From contig NZ_CP108882.1 of assembly GCF_036347055.1 (NCBI RefSeq), positions 4,382,501 through 4,446,500 of the forward strand: DNA of 64,000 bases, in the 5' to 3' direction. The stretch comes from Streptomyces sp. NBC_00820. GTDB taxonomy: Bacteria > Actinomycetota > Actinomycetes > Streptomycetales > Streptomycetaceae. The notes under the pieces are model-generated. The model made no database searches. It saw nothing but the letters and a program-made list of their open reading frames with translations, and had not been told where the DNA came from. This document shows, piece after piece, positions 60,059 through 64,000 of this stretch (its first letter is position 1; each line of letters opens with the position of its first letter). Position numbers and translations under genes: made by a program.

Positions 60059-60914
60059 CCGAGGAGGGCACCACCAGTCCCCACGCCCCCTCCACCACCC
60101 GCCACGTGCGCCGTCGCACCGGACCCGACACCATTGCGTCGGCGCGGTAGCGGAAGTCGGCCCCGGTCACGGTCACCGTCCGGCCGGAGGCCCGCAGCGG
60201 GGTCGCCTCCGCGCCCACCGACAGGGGCCGCACCTCCACCTCCGCCAGGCCGGACGCGCCCGGAGTCACGGAGACCGCGGCCACCGGCTGGTCCAGGTCC
60301 ACGACGGTCTCGCCGTCCACCTCGATCCGCAGCCGGGCGGGGCCGGGGACCGGTACGGCGGGCAGGCGGGTGGGGCGGGCGGCCAGGGTGCGTACCAGGG
60401 AACGGTACGAGCGGTACGTCGTACGCAGCCAGGGCCGGCCGGAGCCGGCGGTCACCGGTTCGGCGGCCGCCGCCCGCACCGGAGTGGGCGGAATGCCCAG
60501 CGCCCCCAGGACCACGCCGTCGCTGTCGTCGACCAGCAGGTCCAGGCGCCGCTCCGCCCCGTCCAGCACCGCCCGGGCCGCCGCCACCGTCCCGGCCGGC
60601 ACCCCGAGGGACCGGGCCAGGGCCGCTTCCCCGACCGGCACCACCGACAGCGCGCAGCCGGACAGCTCGCGGTGGCGGTGCAGCAGGGTCACCGCGCGGA
60701 CCAGGGCCCGGTCGTCACCGATCACCACCGGGCGCCGGGAGCCCCGCCGGCCGAGCGCCCGGGCGAATTCCTCGGGCCCCTCCGGAAGACACACCTTGGC
60801 CGCCGCACCCGCGCTGAGCACGTCTTTCGCGATGCGGACGGACTCCCCGTCCGTCTGCCGTGCCGCCGGATCGATGATCACCAGCAGATGGTCGGACGTC
60901 GCGGAAGTCGCCAC
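60051..60914 (-). CDS. DagK-like diacylglycerol kinase catalytic-domain protein
   Basis: A 287-aa protein. Residues 1-110 resemble the N-terminal half of diacylglycerol/lipid kinases (HLLVIIDPAARQTDGESVRI, VVIGDDRALVRAVTLLHR; the usual GGDGT is here IGDDRA, so nucleotide binding may be altered). The C-terminal part gives lipid-kinase-like beta strands (RLRIEVDGETVVDLDQPVAA). The start is GTG 60914; upstream frame is non-coding. It is divergent from purA. A true lipid kinase function is uncertain given the changed GGDGT. Confidence 0.7.
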   Translation of the reverse strand: MATSATSDHLLVIIDPAARQTDGESVRIAKDVLSAGAAAKVCLPEGPEEFARALGRRGSRRPVVIGDDRALVRAVTLLHRHRELSGCALSVVPVGEAALARSLGVPAGTVAAARAVLDGAERRLDLLVDDSDGVVLGALGIPPTPVRAAAAEPVTAGSGRPWLRTTYRSYRSLVRTLAARPTRLPAVPVPGPARLRIEVDGETVVDLDQPVAAVSVTPGASGLAEVEVRPLSVGAEATPLRASGRTVTVTGADFRYRADAMVSGPVRRRTWRVVEGAWGLVVPSSGR

Positions 60915-60956
60915 CTCGGTCCTGCCTCGCTTCCTCGGGTAGCATCTTTGTGCAAG

Positions 60957-60984
60957 AGCCCCTTGCGCTATTGCGCCAGGGGCT
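60957..60984 (+). promoter_or_regulatory. hairpin in the purA leader
   Basis: AGCCCCTTGCGC pairs with GCGCCAGGGGCT (one internal mismatch) around TATT, right after a TAGCAT box (60940-60945) that could be the purA -10. If so, the transcript begins just ahead of this hairpin and has a leader of about 160 nt. It could be an attenuator, a stability element, or a terminator of upstream transcription. Confidence 0.5.
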
Positions 60985-61110
60985 TCGTCTATTCCGGGGC
61001 ATCCGGTCCGACGGTGTGCGACCAACGGCGGTCGCGGTGGTATGCGGCGCTGAACCATACGCCCACGCCCCTGACCTTGGACATGCCCCGCCCGGAAGGG
61101 GTGTACGCGC

Positions 61111-62394
61111 GTGCCCGCACTTGTGCTGCTCGGTGCTCAGTGGGGTGACGAAGGCAAGGGAAAGGCGACGGACCTACTCGGTGGCTCCGTCGACTATGTG
61201 GTGCGTTACCAGGGTGGTAACAACGCCGGCCACACGGTGGTCGTCGGAGACCAGAAGTACGCACTTCACCTACTCCCTTCCGGAATCCTGTCACCCGGCT
61301 GTACGCCGGTCATCGGAAACGGTGTCGTCGTCGACCCGTCGGTCCTGCTCTCCGAGCTGAGCGGTCTGAACGAGCGTGGCGTCGACACGTCCAAGCTCCT
61401 GATCAGCGGTAACGCGCATATCATCACGCCGTACAACGTGACCGTCGACAAGGTGACGGAACGCTTCCTCGGCAAGCGCAAGATCGGTACGACGGGGCGC
61501 GGCATCGGCCCGACCTACGCGGACAAGATCAACCGCACCGGCATCCGCGTGCAGGACCTCTACGACGAGTCGATCCTCACGCAGAAGGTCGAGGCGGCGC
61601 TGGAGCAGAAGAACCAGCTGCTGACCAAGGTCTTCAACCGCCGCGTGATCGAGTCCGGCCAGGTCGTCGAGCAGCTCCTGGAGCACGGCGAGGCCATCAG
61701 GCGTTACGTCGCCGACACCACGCTGATCCTCAACAACGCCCTGGACGACGACAAGGTCGTCCTGTTCGAGGGCGGCCAGGGCACGCTCCTGGACGTGGAC
61801 CACGGCACGTACCCCTTCGTCACCTCCTCCAACCCGACCGCGGGCGGCGCCTGCACGGGTACCGGTGTGGGTCCGACGAAGATCAGCCGGGTCATCGGCA
61901 TCCTCAAGGCGTACACGACCCGCGTCGGCGCCGGCCCGTTCCCGACCGAGCTGTTCGACGAGGACGGCGAGGCGCTGCGCCGCATCGGCGGCGAGCGGGG
62001 CGTGACGACCGGCCGTGACCGCCGCTGCGGCTGGTTCGACGCCGTGATCGCCCGCTACGCGACCCGTGTGAACGGCCTGACCGACTTCTTCCTCACCAAG
62101 CTGGACGTGCTGACCGGCTGGGAGGAGATCCCGGTGTGCGTGGCGTACGAGATCGACGGCAAGCGTGTCGAGGAACTCCCGTACTCCCAGACCGACTTCC
62201 ACCACGCGAAGCCGATCTACGAGACGCTGCCGGGCTGGTCGGAGGACATCACGAAGGCGAAGACCTTCGAGGACCTCCCCAAGAACGCCCAGAACTACGT
62301 CAAGGCGCTCGAGGAGATGTCCGGCGCCCCGATCTCCGCGATCGGTGTGGGACCGGGCCGCGACGAGACGATCGAGATCAACTCGTTCATCTGA
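61111..62394 (+). CDS. purA: adenylosuccinate synthetase
   Basis: A 427-aa GTP-dependent enzyme joining IMP and aspartate in AMP synthesis. Family motifs: [79 protein letters not shown] and [18 protein letters not shown] 61111. A strong terminator follows. Confidence 0.98.
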   Translation: MPALVLLGAQWGDEGKGKATDLLGGSVDYVVRYQGGNNAGHTVVVGDQKYALHLLPSGILSPGCTPVIGNGVVVDPSVLLSELSGLNERGVDTSKLLISGNAHIITPYNVTVDKVTERFLGKRKIGTTGRGIGPTYADKINRTGIRVQDLYDESILTQKVEAALEQKNQLLTKVFNRRVIESGQVVEQLLEHGEAIRRYVADTTLILNNALDDDKVVLFEGGQGTLLDVDHGTYPFVTSSNPTAGGACTGTGVGPTKISRVIGILKAYTTRVGAGPFPTELFDEDGEALRRIGGERGVTTGRDRRCGWFDAVIARYATRVNGLTDFFLTKLDVLTGWEEIPVCVAYEIDGKRVEELPYSQTDFHHAKPIYETLPGWSEDITKAKTFEDLPKNAQNYVKALEEMSGAPISAIGVGPGRDETIEINSFI

Positions 62395-62406
62395 GCCGCT
62401 CACCAC

Positions 62407-62448
62407 CGGGCCGGTACCCGGGGCGACCACGCCCCGGGTACCGGCCCG
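62407..62448 (+). terminator. purA terminator
   Basis: A perfect 19-bp stem (CGGGCCGGTACCCGGGGCG and its complement) with loop ACCA, 13 nt after the purA stop. Confidence 0.9.
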
Positions 62449-62481
62449 GCCGCGTGTCCGGCTTCCCCGCGCCCCCGCCCC

Positions 62482-62519
62482 CGCGCTTCCTCGCGCATCC
62501 CGCGCTTCCTCGCGCATCC
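62482..62519. repeat. 19-bp perfect tandem repeat
   Basis: CGCGCTTCCTCGCGCATCC occurs twice in tandem (62482-62500, 62501-62519), in the non-coding region after purA. Probably recent slippage. Confidence 0.85.
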
Positions 62520-62600
62520 CGCGCGGCCCGCGCCCACGGTGTCTCCCGGCCCCGACCTGCCCGGCGGGCGGTCCCGGCCCGTGCGCGGTGCAATCGGAGT

Positions 62601-62813
62601 ATGGGCATCCACCGGAACGACCGATGCCGGGGGCCGTACGGCGGGGAGGGCGACGCGGCGCACGGCACCGACTGCGCCGATCTCGCCGTCTTCGAGGTCG
62701 GGCGGCACGGCAGGCCGCCGCTGCGGGTGTGCCCGGTGCATCTGGGGCCCTCGCTGCTGCTGGCGAGCGGGGTGCTGTGGCCGCCGGTGATCAGGCTGGT
62801 GGGGCGGCTGTGA
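62601..62813 (+). CDS. small cysteine-containing hypothetical protein
   Basis: A 70-aa protein starting MGIHRNDRCRGPYGGEGDAA, with three spaced cysteines (residues 9, 25 and 44) and a hydrophobic C-terminal third (LGPSLLLASGVLWPPVIRLV) that might be a membrane helix. GGAG precedes the ATG. No family recognised. Isolated between purA and the 5'-nucleotidase gene. Confidence 0.6.
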   Translation: MGIHRNDRCRGPYGGEGDAAHGTDCADLAVFEVGRHGRPPLRVCPVHLGPSLLLASGVLWPPVIRLVGRL

Positions 62814-62879
62814 GGGGGCCGGGGGCCCCGCGGACCGGGGGACCTCCCCCGCGGCCCGGAGGTGTCTCGTGACCCATCC

Positions 62880-62898
62880 TTGACCTGGACATGGTCAA
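62880..62898. promoter_or_regulatory. inverted repeat upstream of the 5'-nucleotidase gene
   Basis: TTGACC-N7-GGTCAA is a perfect 6-bp inverted repeat, about 105 bp before the nucleotidase start; its left half also resembles a -35 box. Candidate operator/promoter. It does not match the direct-repeat PHO box. Confidence 0.45.
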
Positions 62899-63001
62899 AT
62901 TCTGGTTCTCGCGGCCGATGGGCGCGAGCACGATCTACGCGGGTAGCCCCCGCACGATGGCGACCTCTGCCCGCGTCCACTCCAGTCTCCCGGGAGCCCG
63001 T

Positions 63002-64000
63002 ATGCCCACCTCGCCCCTCGACCGCCGCGCGTTCCTGCAGAAGTCGGCCGTCACCACGGCCGCCGTCGCCGCCGCAGGACAGCTCGGTACCGCCACCGCC
63101 GAGGCCGCCGGCCGTACCCCCGAAAAGGCGCCGCGCACCTGGTCGTTCTCCATCCTGGGCACCACCGACCTGCACAGCCACGTCTTCGACTGGGACTACT
63201 ACAAGGACGCCGCCTACACCGACAAGGCGGGCAACTCCGTGGGCGTCGCCCGGGTGGCCACCCTCGTCAAGCAGCAGCGCGCGGCCAAGGGCGAGGACCG
63301 CGTCCTGCTCGTCGACGCCGGCGACATCATCCAGGGCACCTCGCTCGCCTACTACTTCGCCCGCGTCGACCCGATCACCGGCACCGACGGCAAGCGCGGC
63401 CCGCGCCACCCCATGGCCGCCGCCATGAACCACATGCGCTACGACGCCGCCGCCCTCGGCAACCACGAGTTCAACTACGGCATCGAGGTGCTGCGCAAGT
63501 TCGAGGAGCAGTGCCGCTTCCCGCTGCTCGCCGCGAACGCCCTGGACGCGAAGACGCTCCGGCCGGCCTTCGAGCCGTACACCGTGAAGCGCATCCGCGT
63601 CCCCGGCGCGCCCGACATCAAGGTGGGCATCCTCGGCCTGACCAACCCCGGCATCGCCCTCTGGGACAAGGACAACGTCAACGGGAAGATGGTCTTCCCC
63701 GGCCTGGTCGAGCAGGCGAGGAAGTACGTGCCCCGGATGCGCGCGCTCGGCTGCGACGTCGTCTTCCTGACCGACCACTCCGGCCTGGACGGCTCCTCCT
63801 CCTACGGCGACGCGCTCCCCTACGTCGAGAACGCCTCCAACCTCGTCGCCGAACAGGTCCCCGGCATCGACGCCATCCTCGTGGGCCACACCCACGTGGA
63901 GGTCCCGTCGTACACGGTGAAGAACGCGGAGAGCGGCGAGGAGGTCCTCCTCTCCGAGCCGTACTGCTGGGGCTACCGCCTCAGCGTCTTCGACTTCGAG
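63002..64000 (+). CDS. Tat-exported 5'-nucleotidase family metallophosphoesterase, 5' part
   Basis: The first 333 codons of an open frame cut by the window end. The N-terminus has a twin-arginine motif and export signal (LDRRAFLQKSAVTTAAVAAA). The calcineurin-like domain shows ILGTTDLHSHVFDWDYY, LLVDAGDIIQGTSLAYYFA, ALGNHEFNYGIEVLRKF and AILVGHTHVEVPS, the metal-binding sites of UshA/5'-nucleotidase and 2',3'-cyclic-nucleotide phosphodiesterase. It probably hydrolyses extracellular nucleotides; the C-terminal specificity domain is outside the window. Confidence 0.93.
   Translation, partial: MPTSPLDRRAFLQKSAVTTAAVAAAGQLGTATAEAAGRTPEKAPRTWSFSILGTTDLHSHVFDWDYYKDAAYTDKAGNSVGVARVATLVKQQRAAKGEDRVLLVDAGDIIQGTSLAYYFARVDPITGTDGKRGPRHPMAAAMNHMRYDAAALGNHEFNYGIEVLRKFEEQCRFPLLAANALDAKTLRPAFEPYTVKRIRVPGAPDIKVGILGLTNPGIALWDKDNVNGKMVFPGLVEQARKYVPRMRALGCDVVFLTDHSGLDGSSSYGDALPYVENASNLVAEQVPGIDAILVGHTHVEVPSYTVKNAESGEEVLLSEPYCWGYRLSVFDFE

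Noticed and set aside
62482..62519. CRISPR-like repeat
   Set aside because: Only two adjacent 19-bp copies with no spacers and no cas genes; a simple tandem duplication.
62880..62898. PHO box before the 5'-nucleotidase
   Set aside because: PHO boxes are direct repeats of GTTCACC-like units; this is an inverted TTGACC repeat.

Overview
The window is high-GC actinobacterial chromosome, almost certainly Streptomyces. The signs are very high G/C at third codon positions, frequent GTG/TTG starts, 4-nt start/stop overlaps, HspR-type heat-shock genes with HAIR operators, and a gene order (DEAD-box helicase, csp, dcd, dnaK-grpE-dnaJ-hspR, clpB, pyrE, fba, kynurenine genes, two tandem two-component systems, P450, purA) that from memory matches the S. 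coelicolor core chromosome. No search could be run, so family names rest on motifs and recall.

Layout. 1-1849: 3' part of an rRNA operon (23S, 5S, terminator). 2036-5414: MerR-like regulator, DEAD-box helicase and cold-shock protein. 5471-8485: a 3-kb accessory-looking segment between a decayed partial copy of tRNA-Gly plus its terminator and the intact tRNA-Gly(CCC). It holds a PAP2 membrane phosphatase/transferase, a SUKH-4-like immunity protein and a short integrase-like fragment, and looks like the remnant of an integrated element. 8765-17618: core genes (zinc-ribbon mini-protein, dcd, phosphoribosyltransferase, Yip1 membrane protein, LytR-CpsA-Psr protein, EtfD/FadF-like iron-sulfur oxidoreductase, and a WecA/MraY-like protein with degraded active-site motifs). 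17621-21939: dnaK operon under HspR operators. 21995-25100: secreted PA14/FnIII protein and an orphan sugar-binding lipoprotein.

25402-30121 is the most interesting part. Three translationally coupled paralogous regulators (TrmB/PLD-like middle, LuxR-type HTH) sit on the minus strand, with a fourth paralog convergent to them. Divergent from them is a gene for a small secreted peptide whose predicted 28-residue mature form begins and ends with the same pentapeptide, DTVWS. One base after it starts a 111-aa Rieske-like protein that has lost the cluster-binding segment. This could be an undescribed peptide-signalling or peptide-maturation system.

30194-44679: mostly housekeeping (PPOX protein, clpB with its own HAIR site, YbjN protein, aminotransferase, Gly/His/Cys-rich membrane protein, spermidine-synthase-like membrane protein, aldose epimerase, pyrE, fba, MFS exporter). 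44845-48088: tryptophan 2,3-dioxygenase, kynureninase and a probable kynurenine formamidase, together enough to convert tryptophan to anthranilate. 48222-54790: secreted hydrolase, membrane acyltransferase and two tandem NarL-type two-component systems that share a promoter motif. 54883-59949: hypothetical protein, P450, and a two-gene ABC exporter whose ATPase is frameshifted, with a divergent MarR-type regulator. 60051-64000: DagK-like protein, purA, a small cysteine-containing protein and the start of a Tat-exported 5'-nucleotidase cut by the window end.
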